Positions 20,855 to 33,012 of a DNA stretch of 64,000 nt are shown here, piece after piece. Numbering within the stretch: position 1 is the first letter of the stretch; each line of letters opens with the position of its first letter. The stretch is from Iris pallida (Eukaryota > Streptophyta > Magnoliopsida > Asparagales > Iridaceae): contig JANAVB010005597.1 of the NCBI GenBank assembly GCA_029216955.1, positions 44,979,966 to 45,043,965 on the forward strand, read 5' to 3'. Made by a program: the position numbers and the translations under genes. The notes beneath the pieces are model-generated. The model searched no databases. It was not told the origin of the DNA and worked only from the letters and a program-made list of their open reading frames with translations.

Positions 20855-23241
20855 TGTCACGCCCCGCTCCCGCAGGAGCGATCGTCCTCGCTAAGGTGTG
20901 ATGCCGCACGAGCCTAGATTGCGCTCGTGCAAGGCGGGTTCCATAACGGCCAATTTCAGCGGCTGCGACGGGGTCGTCGCACAGAAGTCCCGAGCAGAGA
21001 CATTGAATAATTGCAGCAGAATTTAGAACAAAACACAAGTTATTCAAAGAAGCTCTTTATTGATATTGAAACAACGATTACATTGGGGGCGCAAGGCCAA
21101 GATTATAATCACTCAAGCTCACTCTTCTCACATTACAAGTTCACTCAACTCTCTCTCATCTCTCAATTACAAGTCTTGATCCAGCGGAAGCTTCGGAAGG
21201 CGATGTCCATACATTATGTCCTGTATAAGTCTTCAGTCCAGGCGGCCGCACGCTTCGAATCGCCAAGGAACTCCGTGCCTCGACGTATCCAAGCGAACTC
21301 TGCGCCACGAGCTTCTACTTGTGCCTGCACATGAACACTGTGTGGGTGTCAGTACTCAACTGTACTGGTGGAGTGAGCTTCTCGCCCACCCATACAAAAC
21401 CTACACGTTCATTTACTTTGTGCAGCTTAAAACCCTTTCGATTGTCTTTCTAGTCTTGCCTTAGGTTCAGTTTTAGGACCCGCGCCTTGGCGCAACTTGT
21501 GTGTCAAAACCATCCCGTGCTTGTAAGGTCAACGTTATCTCATACTATGTCTCTAGACCCCTTCTTGTGCCAACAACGTAACCTATCAGGTCGTGCTTGC
21601 CTTTCGGCCAAAATCAGAGATGCAACTACGCGGTAGTACCCAATTTCCTTACGACCGTGCTATAATTCCTTTGTGCCGTGCCTCGCATTTTGAGGCCGTG
21701 CCCAATAACTCACGTAACTTCAAGAAAACTGCCCTACGGCCCTTCTTGACTTAACTCGCAACAGTTCAAGTCTAACTCATACACTCTATCCAACGACATA
21801 TCACTCGACGCCACATCCCGTGCCGAAGCACGCCGCCTTCGCTGTTGCCAAATCTTAGGCCCAGACATTGTGTCTTTCTTACTGCATACTGCATACATAT
21901 TCAACTCAACTCAATCCAAAGGCATACACGCGGTTAGCCGCTATCTGCCGACATCTATATGAACTTGGTCACTGGCTCCCAGAGCCATAGTGGACTCCTC
22001 TTTCTTTTATTAGACGGGCGTCCCTTTCGGCGCAAGGTAGCTAGCCCCGCTGCAAGTCCCCGCCTAACCCGTGCAAAGCACAGTTTATCTTTTGTTTCCC
22101 AATGCCCGCAACGGTCCCGTGGCCTTGGGCTTGCCGTGCGGGGAAACTTTCACCCTGTCGACAAGTTGCATGTTTCCCAATGCCCGCAGCGGTTTCGAGG
22201 CCTCGGGTTGCCGTGTAGAGAAACTCACTTTGTCGACAAGTTGTCCAATGACCATGCAAGACGCGATCGACACTTTCTAAATCTGAGTCCGCCACGACGA
22301 TCTATAGTCGCGAACATTCTTCTTTCTTCTGAGACCGCCTCGACGACCTATAGTCGCGAGCATTCTTCTTTCTTCTGAGACCGCCTCGACGACCTATAGT
22401 CGCGAGCATAATCCTCTCTCTCTCTTGCCCCTTTCTCCAAACTCAATAAATCAACCGTGGCCCGTGCCTTAAAACACTAGGACCGTGCCATCGTGCCTCA
22501 ATCCGACTTCTGTTCTACGTGACGTTATCGCCCAAGTCATACTTTATATGACGGGCCTTGGGATCGTGGGACTATTTAACCTGTCAACCGCAGAATGAGC
22601 GGGACAGCACTTGGAATGACTTAGGTCGACCGATATAACTTTGCCTAACTTACTCAGCCTACAACTTAACGAGCAAAGGCTGCGTCGAGCCTTGCTTCGA
22701 TGGAACGTGCCGTGCACCGTTCAACTTTGAACGACCAAGTCATTTGGGTACTTGGACTTATGCCGGCAGTCATGCGACGTAACTTAACTCCTGGGGCAAG
22801 CCAAGACTATGCCAAGCCCTGGACGATGGGACCGTGCATGCTTTATGAAGCATTTATGCGGGCGACGCCTATGACTTAGGCTGCGGTCATGACTTGCCAA
22901 CTCAACAAACTTCCTTCTCCCAAGCCACGGGACGAAGGACCGAGTGACATTTTCAAAGCACGACGTGTATCAATTCTAAGCCGACCATTGGACGTTTCCA
23001 TATTCTAACTCAATTCAACTCGACGGGATTACTTCCTTTAGCTATGTGGGTTCGTATCTTTTATCTTCAAGCCTACTTGTGCAAGTTGAAAACACGATTT
23101 ATTATGTGAAGGTAAAGATGAGGTAAGTTCACCGAAACTACCCCACCTGAGCGATGTCTTCAAACGGCCGTCGCAAGGCCAAGTCCGAACGCCGTCGGCA
23201 TTTCGATTCCTCCGATTGACTGAGCGGGACACGACACTACA
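20855..23241 (-). repeat. Element 3, 3' LTR
   Basis: On the minus strand it starts TGTAGTGTCGTGTCCCGC and ends GGGGCGTGACA. It contains a polyadenylation signal AATAAAG (reverse complement near 21060), a duplicated block of about 75 bp (22095-22240) and a 46-bp triplicate (22284-22410). Confidence 0.92.
22284..22410 (-). repeat. 46-bp tandem repeat, three copies, in the element 3 LTR
   Basis: Units contain CGACGAYCTATAGTCGCG, an imperfect palindrome, followed by CATTCTTCTTTCTTCT. The same array is in the other LTR at about 26843-26969. Confidence 0.85.
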
Positions 23242-25413
23242 ACATACACCACTCAGAACAAGTCTCGTCCTCGTGACTTACTGAGTACTTACTTATTGAC
23301 TTACCACTTTACTTGCCTTTCTAGAACTCTCGCATACACTATGCCTATGCGTTTCCTCAATCCGAGCCACGCTCGCACTACCCTCAATCTTTTCTTCGAA
23401 TCTCTATTTCAAAATCCTCAACACTTTTCCATTCCTCAAGTCTCACTTGATTCAACATATCACTTGGTTGGATCGTGCACATATTCTAGGCGTCCCCAAA
23501 ATACATGCATTTCAGCCAAGCCTTGTGATAGAGAATCCGCCATCGCCACTCGAGTCGGATTCGTGCACGTATTCAAGCGTCCCTGATATACATGCATCTC
23601 AACCGAGCTCGCGAGTGGTGCCACCATAACTTCTATCGCTTTGCGCCGGGACGTCCGCCTATTCGCTAGGCTATGTCTTTTGGCTAAAGTCATTCGTCAG
23701 TATTGGAATCATAGTTTCCAAACAACAATATCAACACTGACCCCATCCTAAGGTCAAACCAAGTTGATAGTACGGGTTTTTCTACCCAAGCTCGCATCAC
23801 TCCGATTTCTAAACATCGAGCATCGATTTCCTACGCACATCCCAACATTCGTCGTACGGGGTCCGAGTCATTCGGTAAAGCCATCCTACAACAACTCACG
23901 TTCGACCAAATTCTCCGACGTATCAATATCGCTCGTTCAACAAACCATTTCGCATAGTCTATCTCTTCGAACACGTTCGACATAATCTGCCTATCAAATC
24001 CTTCCAAGTCAAGCACGTTACTACGTAATTCGCCGCTAAACCATAATCCATATTTTACATTTCCGAAGTCGTCTATTCCAATTCACGAAACCGATCACAA
24101 GGTCGTCTAGCTTAACAACGTGTTGCGCCCCGATCTCACGCGAGTCAGATTAACCGCGGTGGGCATGAATCACCATGCACGCTCCCGCGAGATAGTCATT
24201 CTCATCGGGACGTAACTCTTGTTTTGTGTCTAGACTAATTCATTCTCGATGCGCGGATTGGACCTACTCAATCCTCAAGTTCATTTCATTCATCGATCAC
24301 AAGTCAAAACATCCTCGAATCTTCCTTCACATCAAACCGACAAGTCGAGACAATCAAAGTTGCTGCGTCCTGATCTTCCGAGTCCGATTGTTCCCGCGAC
24401 ATGAATCACCATGTCAGCGCTCACGCGGAACGATCGCCTCAAATCCGACGCAACACATGTGCGAGGCTTAAGTTGTGCTCGCGCAAGACAAGAATGTCGA
24501 CGTTGTGGTTATTCGCGTAACCATCAAGACACCATCATTTGCATCTAACATTCATCTCAACCAAAGTCCTAAGTATTGCATCCAACCGAACCATAACACT
24601 TGCACGATCGTCCTTCGCCGAGTCAGAGTACCCCCGAGTTATCGCATATCGATCTTTGATACGCCTCAATACCATCGACGATATACGTAACCTGACGATC
24701 TTCCTTTGCAACCAATTTCGAGTCGTGCGAATGATGTTATCGTCCAACTGGATAGTCTCCTCGACATTCATAACACCAATTCCGATCATTTTTCCTCGAA
24801 TCATTTACGATATCAATTTCCTCCAACCAATTTCATGTATTCTTCATCCGTCCATCTTAAGTCATCGACCAACTTATTTTCCTCAATTCGTATCGTTCGA
24901 CATCCCTGAGCCTATCGCATACACCACTCAGGAATGAAGTCATTCAACCAATCCTCAACTTATTATTTGATTCAAAATCGACTTCTTCGAATCCCGTTCG
25001 AACCATTCCTCAAAACCCAAGCACGCTTATCTATATCGTACCGACGATATCGTCGCTCGATAGCACCCCTATCGATACTCATCTTACTTTACTCAATCGA
25101 GTTCAACTCATTCTAGCTCGACGCTATTCAATTCCTGCACTCGACTTTTCTAAGGTCGACACAACTTTGGTGTATATGCCCAGTCCGACTTAGCCAATCG
25201 TGCTTACGTAAACCATCTTTTTGTTTTCTTATCAAAAACTGTTCACCTATGTTTTGTAAAATAGATAGACTTATTGTATGGACATCCCATGGGTCATTTG
25301 AGAGAGCACACCAATGATATCAACTTTGCGGAAGCAACAGAGTTTGCGGAAACAACGAGTTAAAGAATTCAATCGATAGTCCAAGGACGTAAAGCCGTGC
25401 TCTGATACCACTA
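23242..25413 (-). other. Element 3 internal region, non-coding
   Basis: No coding region of a known family. It contains two CATGGTGATTCATG-type motifs (minus strand; about 24163-24176 and 24400-24413), a degenerate copy of the LTR-end hairpin block near 24455-24490, and CTGAGTGGTGTATG at 24918-24931, which repeats the sequence abutting the 3' LTR. Confidence 0.7.
25399..25410 (-). promoter_or_regulatory. Primer binding site (tRNA-iMet) of element 3
   Basis: TGGTATCAGAGC on the minus strand, three bases from the 5' LTR. Confidence 0.9.
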
Positions 25414-27800
25414 TGTCACGCCCCGCTCCCGCAGGAGCGATCGTCCTCGCTAAGGCGTGATGCCGCACGAGCCTAGATTGCGCTCGTGCAAGGCGGGTTC
25501 CATAACGGCCAATTTCAGCGGCTGCGACGGGGTCGTCGCACAGAAGTCCCGAGCAGAGACATTGAATAATAGCAGCAGAATTTAGAACAAAACACAAGTT
25601 ATTCAAAGAAGCTCTTTATTGATATTGAAACAACGATTACATTGGGGGCGCAAGGCCAAGATTACAATCACTCAAGCTCACTCTTCTCACATTACAAGTT
25701 CACTCAGCTCTCTCTCATCTCTCAATTACAAGTCTTGATCCAGCGGAAGCTTCGGAAGGCGATGTCCATACATTATGTCTTGTATAAGTCTTCAGTCCAG
25801 GCGGCCGCACGCTTCGAATCGCCAAGGAACTCCGTGCCTCGACGCATCCAAGCGAACTCTGCGCCACGAGCTTCTACTTGTGCCTGCACATGAACACTGT
25901 GTGGGTGTCAGTACTCAACTGTACTGGTGGAGTGAGCTTCTCGCCCACCCATACAAAACCTACACGTTCATTTACTTTGTGCAGCTTAAAACCCTTTCGA
26001 TTGTCTTTCTAGTCTTGCCTTAGGTACAGTTTTAGGACCCGCGCCTTGGCGCAACTTGTGTGTCAAAACCATCCCGTACTTGTAAGGTCAACGTTATCTC
26101 ATACTTTGCCTCTAGACCCCTTCTTGTGCCAACAACATAACCTATCAGGTCGTGCTTGCCTTTCGGCCAAAATCAGAGATGCAACTACGCGGTAGTACCC
26201 AATTTCCTTACGACCGTGCTATAATTCCTTTGTGCCGTGCCTCGCATTTCGAGGCCGTGCCCAATAACTCACGTAACTTCAAGAAAACTGCCCTACGGCC
26301 CTTCTTGACTTAACTCGCAACAGTTCAAGTCTAACTCATACACTCTATCCAACGACATATCACTCGACGCCACATTCCGTGCCGAAGCACGCCGCCTTCG
26401 CTGTTGCCAAATCTTAGGCCCAGACATTGTGTCTTTCTTACTGCATACTGCATACATATTCAACTCAACTCAATCCAAAGGCATACACGCGGTTAGCCGC
26501 TATCTGCCGACATCTATATGAACTTGGTCACTGGCTCCCAGAGCCATAGTGGACTCCTCTTTCTTTTATTAGACGGGCGTCCCTTTCGGCGCAAGGTAGC
26601 TAGCCCCGCTGCAAGTCCCCGCCTAACCCGTGCAAAGCACAGTTTATCTTTTGTTTCCCAATGCCCGCAACGGTCCCGTGGCCTCGGGCTTGCCGTGCGG
26701 GGAAACTTTCACCCTGTCGACAAGTTGCATGTTTCCCAATGCCCGCAGCGGTTCCGAGGCCTCAGGTTGCCGTGCGGAGAAACTCACTTTGTCGACAAGT
26801 TGTCCAATGACCATGCAAGACGCGATCGACACTTTCTAAATCTGAGTCCGCCACGACGACCTATAGTCGCGGACATTCTTCTTTCTTCTGAGACCGCCTC
26901 GACGACCTATAGTCGCGAGCATTCTTCTTTCTTCTGAGACCGCCTCGACGACCTATAGTCGCGAGCATAATCCTCTCTCTCTCTTGCCCCTTTCTCCAAA
27001 CTCAATAAATCAACCGTGGCCCGTGCCTTAAAACACTAGGACCGTGCCATCGTGCCTCAATCCGACTTCTGTTCTACGTGACGTTATCGCCCAAGTCATA
27101 CTTTATATGACGGGCCTTGGGATCGTGGGACTATTTAACCTGTCAACCGCAGAATAAGCGGGACAGCACTTGGAATGACTTAGGTCGACCGGCATAACTT
27201 TGCCTAACTTACTCAGCCTACAACTTAACGAGCAAAGGCTGCGTCGAGCCTTGCTTCGATGGAACGTGCCGTGCACCGTTCAACTTTGAACGACCAAGTC
27301 ATTTGGGTACTTGGACTTGCGCTGGCAGTCATGCGATGTAACTTAACTCCTGGGGCAAGCCAAGACTATGCCAAGCCCTGGACGATGGGACTGTGCATGC
27401 TTTATGAAGCATTTATGCGGGCGACGCCTATGACTTAGGCTGCGATCATGACTTGCCAACTCAATAAACTTCCTTCTCCCAAGCCACGGGACGAAGGACC
27501 GAGTGACATTTTCAAAGCACGACGTGCATCAATTCTAAGTCGACCATTGGACGTTTCCATATTCTAACTCAATTCAACTCGACGGGATTACTTCCTTTAG
27601 CTATGTAGATTCGTATCTTTTATCTTCAAGCCTACTTGTGCATGTTGAAAACACGATTTATTATGTGAAGGTAAAGATGAGGTAAGTTCACCGAAACTAC
27701 CCCACCTGAGCGATGTCTTCAAACGGCCGTCGCAAGGCCAAGTCCGAACGCCGTCGGCGTTTCGATTCCTCCGATTGACTGAGCGGGACGGGACACTACA
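25414..27800 (-). repeat. Element 3, 5' LTR
   Basis: Full-length match to 20855-23241, differing at only a few sites. Its outer end abuts the duplicated AGTTC in PMD exon 3. Confidence 0.93.
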
Positions 27801-29119
27801 AGTTCTGTTTCCAAATGCATCGGGAAATCAAATAAATGTGCGACTTCTTCAATTTATGGATAATTTGAAGGAACCCACTCGACATGCCTGGGGTGCTGCC
27901 ACTTTAGCACATTTATACGGATGTTTGACGGATTATGTGTTTTCAAAACCTAATACCAATATTTGTGGATGTATGTCACTGCTTCAGGTAAACATTAAGT
28001 CCTTGAATGTAGATTAATTAGAGCTTTGGTATCGTACTATACATTTGTGGCTGTTTTTTGAATTACAGGTTTGGTCGTACGAGCATTTCTATATTGGTAG
28101 ACCCGTCACTAGTATTATTAGTGATGTTGGAGTCTATCCAGTTGCTTTACGATGGACCATAGATGTAGTGGATCAACAACATTGTCAGTATAAGGCTGTA
28201 TCACTATATCGTTCTCAATTTGACATACTGGAACATCATGAGGTAATTAATTATTTACTTGTTTAATTCATTTAACTTATGCCATTACTAGACTTTTTGA
28301 TAGATTGTCATTAAATAGGTTGTATGGATTCCCTACACATTTGGAGATGATGATCCAGACTTGAAGCGTTTGGCGTATGATCTTAGTTTGCATAGATCAT
28401 ATATTATATACGACCGGTACACCATGTACCATCCGGCTGACCGTGTTCTTCGTCAACTTGGAAGGAGACAAACAATTCCCGATGATCCATCTTATATGAG
28501 TTACGGTACAGGCAATGCAATTAGTAGAATCCATGGTGTAATTGTATGTTGGAATAGTCGGGAGGAGAATTATAGTGTGAGAAATATGCCCCTACATCTA
28601 CGGATGAATGTAAGTTCTAACGTACTACGTGTTTGTCAGAAATAAGTATAAATTGTTTGCTAACAGTTCGTCCATATATTTACAGATGCTGGTACTGTTG
28701 CTTATAGGCAATAGTGGGGATGCCCTCGTGTAAGCAACAGACATTACGCTTTTGAGGAACAACGGTTCAAATGTAGAGCAATAGATGGTGCTAGTTTACG
28801 TGCTTTTGTCGATGGCGTATCTGTTTTGGTATGACTTCGTTACATGTTTAAAATTACATATTCATATTATTTGGTATGTGGTCTGACAATTTGTAAATTT
28901 CATAATTCAGAGTGGTGAGTACGAACAATATTTTCACGAACGCCAGAGATACCCGGAGCAGCATAGCCTAGTGCTTATGCAGGAACTTGTGAGTCGTGTG
29001 CATCGTTTGGGTCTTGGACGGGAACCAGAAATGCCTCCATTACATACACATCTTCCACCCGATTATCCGACCGGCACCGTTAGGCGGAGACATTCCCGTC
29101 ATCATAGGAGGCATGGTGG

Positions 29120-29372
29120 AGAGGCTGTTGGTGGAGAGGCTAGTGGTGGAGAGGCTGTTGGTGGAGAGGCTAGTGACCAGTACGCTGGAGGGAGCAGTTT
29201 TCACCAGTACGCTGGAGGGAGCAATTTTCACCAATACGCTGGAGGGAGCAGTACTCACCAGTACGCTGGAGATAGCAGTACTCACCAGTACGCTGGAGGG
29301 AGCAGTACTCACCAGTACGCTGGACATAGCAGTTTTCACCAGTATGCTGGAGATAGCAGTAGTCAGCAATAC
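29120..29372 (+). repeat. 27-bp minisatellite in the PMD C-terminal exon
   Basis: After four GGEA[VS] modules come seven copies of a 27-bp unit (about 29176-29370) encoding QYAGGSSFH with variants at positions 5 and 8. The unit length is a multiple of three, so two other frames also stay open through the array; these are shadows. Confidence 0.9.
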
Positions 29373-29790
29373 TCACCAGCACCAGCATATGTCTACCCAG
29401 ACATGGATTTCTTTACACAAATTTATTCCACCCCATCAGCCCCGATACCTACCCAAACTCAAGAGATGGAGGAGGATGAGGATGGAGATGAGGATGAGGA
29501 AGAAGAGGAGGAAGACGAGCAGGAGCTAGAAGATACAGCAGGGCGGAGAAGCCAACTAGGCCTTAGACCTGGAGAACGAGTAAATTACAAACGACTTGCC
29601 GTAAGGGGCCGGGGGTCTAGATAGAATGTTTTTATTCTTATTTGCAAGTCTGAATTGTAACAATGTTTGGCTAAGACAATATTTGTAAGTTTGGAATGAA
29701 ACCAAGTTCGTCAACATTTATTATTTGCAAGTATAATTTGTAACAATGTTAGGCCAGTACAATATTTTTCAGTACATTTGCAATTATACT

Positions 29791-32033
29791 TTACTCTCTT
29801 GGCTGACTTGTACATCTCCTTCGGTTGTGCCCCATCACACTACAATTACTGCAACGAAGTTCTCTAGTCCTGTCTTCCCGGGATTGGATGCGGCTCTTCT
29901 TCGGTCTTTCGGCTTTGCGTCGTACGTCTGGCACTCCAATTTCTCCTCTTACCAAAGGTGCTTGAATCTTGTAGGGAATTGGAATTGGTTCCATTTTTGG
30001 TTCATATACACTTCGCAGGTTCTCCGTAGAAAATAGTGCATGATAAAAACTTTGAATATTTATATTAGAATATCTACAAACAAAAAATACATGTACACAT
30101 GGTATATAAGTATGGTACCACCTACAACATGTACAAGTCATGTCTTCTAATCGTACAATATATGTTCTACTTGTTGAACGATCTACTACTTCGTATGTAT
30201 TGCTATCAATACTTAATATTTCTAGATGATTCCTTTCTCTGTTGATACGGGCCACAGTATTTAACATCTTCGGACAATAATATGTGTCTAGATTTTCAGC
30301 AATGTTCCTATTCTTGTCATGAAGTGTTATAATCTTTGCTCTGATACCATCGAGGAGTGTTGTTATTGGTTTATCTCGTAATCTCTTAATCCAGTTGTTA
30401 AAACATTCAACAAGATTAGAAGTATTAATATCTAATCTAGGGCACGGAGCATACGCTGTTATCCAATGTTCAAAACGACGATTTTCATCGTTCACACCAA
30501 TAAGCCAATTGTACACCATTACATTATCGGCTTTAATTATTTCATACGAGATCTCAGCATCTGTTTGATTGTATGATCTAGCAAGCGAGTCTAACAAGTT
30601 TTGAAATATTCTTTCTTTCGTAACTTGTTTCATGTTTTTTTTAAAATGTTGTATGCAAAAAAAGTGAGGCGATTCTGGAAAGGTTTCACGCATAGCATGT
30701 ATTAATATCCCTTTTGCTTATCAGAAATAAATGAAATTCTATTCCATTCATTAAAATAACTTTCAAATGATGTTCTAAAAGAGTTTAAAAACCAAGACCA
30801 AGAATCAGTATTTTCACTTTTAGCAACAACATAAGCAATAGGATATAACTGATAGTTAGGATCGTGAGCACAAGCAATAAATAAGATACCTTGAAATTTA
30901 GATGAAAGAAATGTAGCATCAGTACTAATAACCGGTAAGCAGCCCCTTAAAAATCCGTCAATGCACGCCTTAAAACAAATAAAAATTCTTTGAAACCTAT
31001 TATTTTCAGTGGTTTTAAGAAAACATCTACTACCTGGATTCGTCTCCATAATTCTAAAACCATACTCCTCAAGACTAGCATTTGCCTCTATGTAACTACC
31101 ATTTATTTCAGCTAATGCCATCTCTCTAGCTCTCCAAGCTTTGGAATAAGTAATATGTATACGATGTTCCCTATATATATCTTTAACAATTTGTGATGCA
31201 CTATAAGATTGATTGTCTCTGATTATATCAATTACACATGTTTTCACCCATGCAGCGGTAGCTAGTCGATGACGTCCGGTTGTAAGTCCACCTAAACAAG
31301 AGTGTCGACTGTCTAATTTAGCAATCTTAACTATTTTACCAGATCCAATCGGTTTGGCATATACTCTCCAATTACAATTCGGTTGATCATAATTATATAT
31401 AATTCCACGAGCATTATTCATAACATTGACTGAACAACTAAAATTGTGTTGAATTGTTACATTACTTATAAAACTTCTAAATTTAGAACGACTAGAAAAT
31501 TTTTTTCCGATAAATAATTTAGAAGTAATTGCATTATCAATATCATCTACCTCATGATCTACATTTTCAATTAAATCATCACTATTTCCATCATCATCGT
31601 CATCTTCAGTATCATCATCATCATTATGGTCATATTCATCAGATGACTGATTTTCTTGTAAAATTGGAAGAGTTGGTTGGGAAGAACTAGCACCCTGACT
31701 AACATGCTGGTAATTAGAAAAATATTCACTATTTCTATTATAAAATGCTTGTGATACTTGAATGACAAATATATTTATATATCGTGATTGTGAATTAATC
31801 TCAACAACAAAATTCCATGCTTCGTCGTCATCTATTAAAATACATCTAGAACTAAAAACATATTTCAAAATAAATTCATAATTAATAGAACAACGTTCGA
31901 TAATAAGATTACGTAAATTTTCAAAAATAATATTCGGATAAGTAGAAAAAATTTGGGTTTCTCCACCTTCGTAATCTAAATCGTTTACATTACCTCCATG
32001 CGAGCATATTATTCTTAGACTGCGATCCATCAA
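29791..32033 (-). pseudogene. MULE transposase (MuDR/MURA type), one frameshift
   Basis: This is the transposase that cuts and inserts the element through its terminal repeats. The first frame (32033-30702, 443 codons) has an acidic linker and a MuDR-type DNA-binding domain (FIGKKFSS...NWRVYAKP...HSCLGG). The transposase core follows, with catalytic-type Asp in VISTDATFL (about residue 370) and in ISDKQKG near the end. The second frame (30693-29791, 300 codons) continues with ETFPESPHFFCIQHFKKNMK, a SWIM zinc finger (CTCCRWYHTYIPCVHV) and a zinc knuckle (CSNCSVMGHNRRRC). The frames are offset by one base near 30700-30712, giving a stop (KGY*). The combined length, about 745 codons, is normal. 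A TATA-like CCTATAAAAAC lies near 32335-32345 (minus). Confidence 0.9.
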
Positions 32034-32390
32034 GAAAAAACTATTGCTGCCGGAGGAGAAAAAATCTTGCTGGAGTGGAAGAATTTGTTACTGGAGAGAA
32101 GTTGATGGTGCTGGAGTGGGAGAATTTGTTAGAATCCTGGAGAGATGATATTATTCAAGTGTTGGAGAGAAGTTGATGGTGCTGGAGTGGGGGAATTTGT
32201 TAGACTAGTGGAGAGTATGAGTGAATGAGTTGATGTTGCTGGAGTGGGAGAATTTGTTAGACTACTGGAGAGTGAGTGAATGAGTGAATGGAGAGTGAGT
32301 GAATGAGTGAATGCAATTGTTGAAGATGTATATGTTTTTATAGGGATTAATGGGTAACGTAACTAATACCGCCATCTAATTTGGCGGTGA
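32034..32390 (-). promoter_or_regulatory. Transposase leader with tandem repeats and TATA box
   Basis: Upstream of the transposase start are four related units of about 60-75 bp containing GCTGGAGTGGGAGAATTTGT (plus-strand reading; about 32070, 32110, 32180, 32240). A TATA-like sequence follows on the minus strand near 32335-32345. The small palindrome CCGCCATCTAATTTGGCGG at 32369-32387 echoes the subterminal modules. Confidence 0.6.
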
Positions 32391-32419
32391 AGTTAACGTT
32401 GCGAGGACAGCTAATGTTG

Positions 32420-32497
32420 CTCTGACAAATCTCCCTCTCTCCTCTCTGACAAATTCTCCCTCTAGGCACTCTGACAAATTCTCCCTCTCTCTATAGC

Positions 32498-32535
<38 letters not shown>

Positions 32536-32899
32536 TCTAGCCTCTCTCCTCCCTCTGACCAATTTCTCTCTCTCTCCTACTCTCCCTTCTCTCTCTCTCC
32601 TACTCTCCCTTCTCTCCTCCCGAAAAGGTCCCCCCTCTCCTCTCCTCCCTCTCACTCTGTTACCCCCCCTTACCCTCTGGAAGAGGCCCCACCCCCCCCA
32701 GCACGCCAAGTGGGGTGGCGGGCCCCCCCCCCCACCGCCACCCTACTTGGCGGCCTCGCTTCTCTCTCTCTTCTCTCTCTCCTACTCTCCCTTCTCTCTC
32801 CTATCTCTTCTACTCTCCCTTCCCGAGAAGGCCACATCCCCCCCCATCGCGCCAAGTAGGGTGGCGGGCCCCCCCCACACCGCCATTATATTTGGCGGT
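32420..32899 (-). repeat. Right subterminal hairpins and polypyrimidine tracts of the MULE
   Basis: Two modules (about 32703-32752 and 32848-32899) mirror the left side: CGCCAAGTRGGGTGGCGG, a C-run, and CCGCCA...TTGGCGG. They are separated by CTCTCTCCCT-rich tracts. On the strand reading inward from the right end, the loops are G-tracts, as on the left. Confidence 0.8.
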
Positions 32900-33012
32900 C
32901 CCCCTCCCTCCTCCCTCTCCAGCCGCCACGTCGCCACCACCGCCATGTAGGTTGGCGCGATGTCCCGTTTTCTGGAATTTTGCGAAACTTCTTCCCTCTC
33001 CCACAAATACTA
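32880..33012 (-). repeat. MULE right terminal inverted repeat
   Basis: Reverse complement of 19152-19277 with few mismatches and a short insertion in a GGGAGG tract. Confidence 0.88.

Larger units (their letters stand above)
20855..27800 (-). mobile_element. Non-autonomous LTR retrotransposon, element 3, inside the PMD gene
   Basis: Complete element on the minus strand: 5' LTR 25414-27800, internal 23242-25413, 3' LTR 20855-23241, flanked by AGTTC (20850-20854 and 27801-27805). Both LTRs are 2387 bp and nearly identical, so the insertion is recent. The tRNA-iMet primer site is at 25410-25399. The 2.2 kb internal region has no gag-pol homology. It shares LTR ends, post-primer block and internal motifs with the element at 55814-62925 and, more distantly, with that at 1172-9050. 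Confidence 0.93.
20063..29624 (+). pseudogene. Plant mobile domain (PMD, MAIN-like) gene, interrupted
   Basis: PMD proteins (MAIN/MAIL1 family; often annotated as phosphatase 7 long-form homologues) act in plant nuclei in gene silencing and also occur inside transposons. I infer exons 20063-20128, 20268-20726, 20806-20854 joined across the retroelement to 27806-27987, 28069-28242, 28319-28609, 28715-28828 and 28911-29624. All introns are GT-AG and phase 0, about 680 codons in total. Family signatures are WWPERNTFQLPVGEMTITLW and NILGLPF in exon 2, then AWGAATLAHLYG, VWSYEHFYIGRP and a Tyr-rich C-terminal half. The C-terminus has seven 9-residue QYAGxSSxH repeats and an acidic run (residues encoded at about 29465-29530). 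An in-frame TGA (20815-20817) and the 6.9 kb insert in exon 3 break it. Confidence 0.85.
19152..33012. mobile_element. Large Mutator-like element carrying a PMD gene and a transposase gene
   Basis: Bounded by long inverted repeats starting TAGTATTTGTGGGAGAGGG (19152-19277 and 32880-33012). Inside are palindrome-rich subterminal arrays, a multi-exon PMD gene on the plus strand and a MULE transposase on the minus strand in convergent orientation with a 166-bp gap between their stops. A retroelement occupies 20855-27800; without it the MULE is about 6.9 kb. No matching 9-bp TSD is visible, because a Helitron end abuts the left terminus and the right side reads TTAAATTAA. Confidence 0.88.

Noticed and set aside
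22284..22410. CRISPR-like regular repeats
   Set aside because: Perfect tandem 46-bp units without spacers inside a plant LTR; not a CRISPR array.
29040..29388. Minus- and alternate-frame ORFs across the PMD repeat
   Set aside because: Consequence of a 27-bp repeat being a multiple of three; the plus frame continuing into the acidic tail and stop is the real one.
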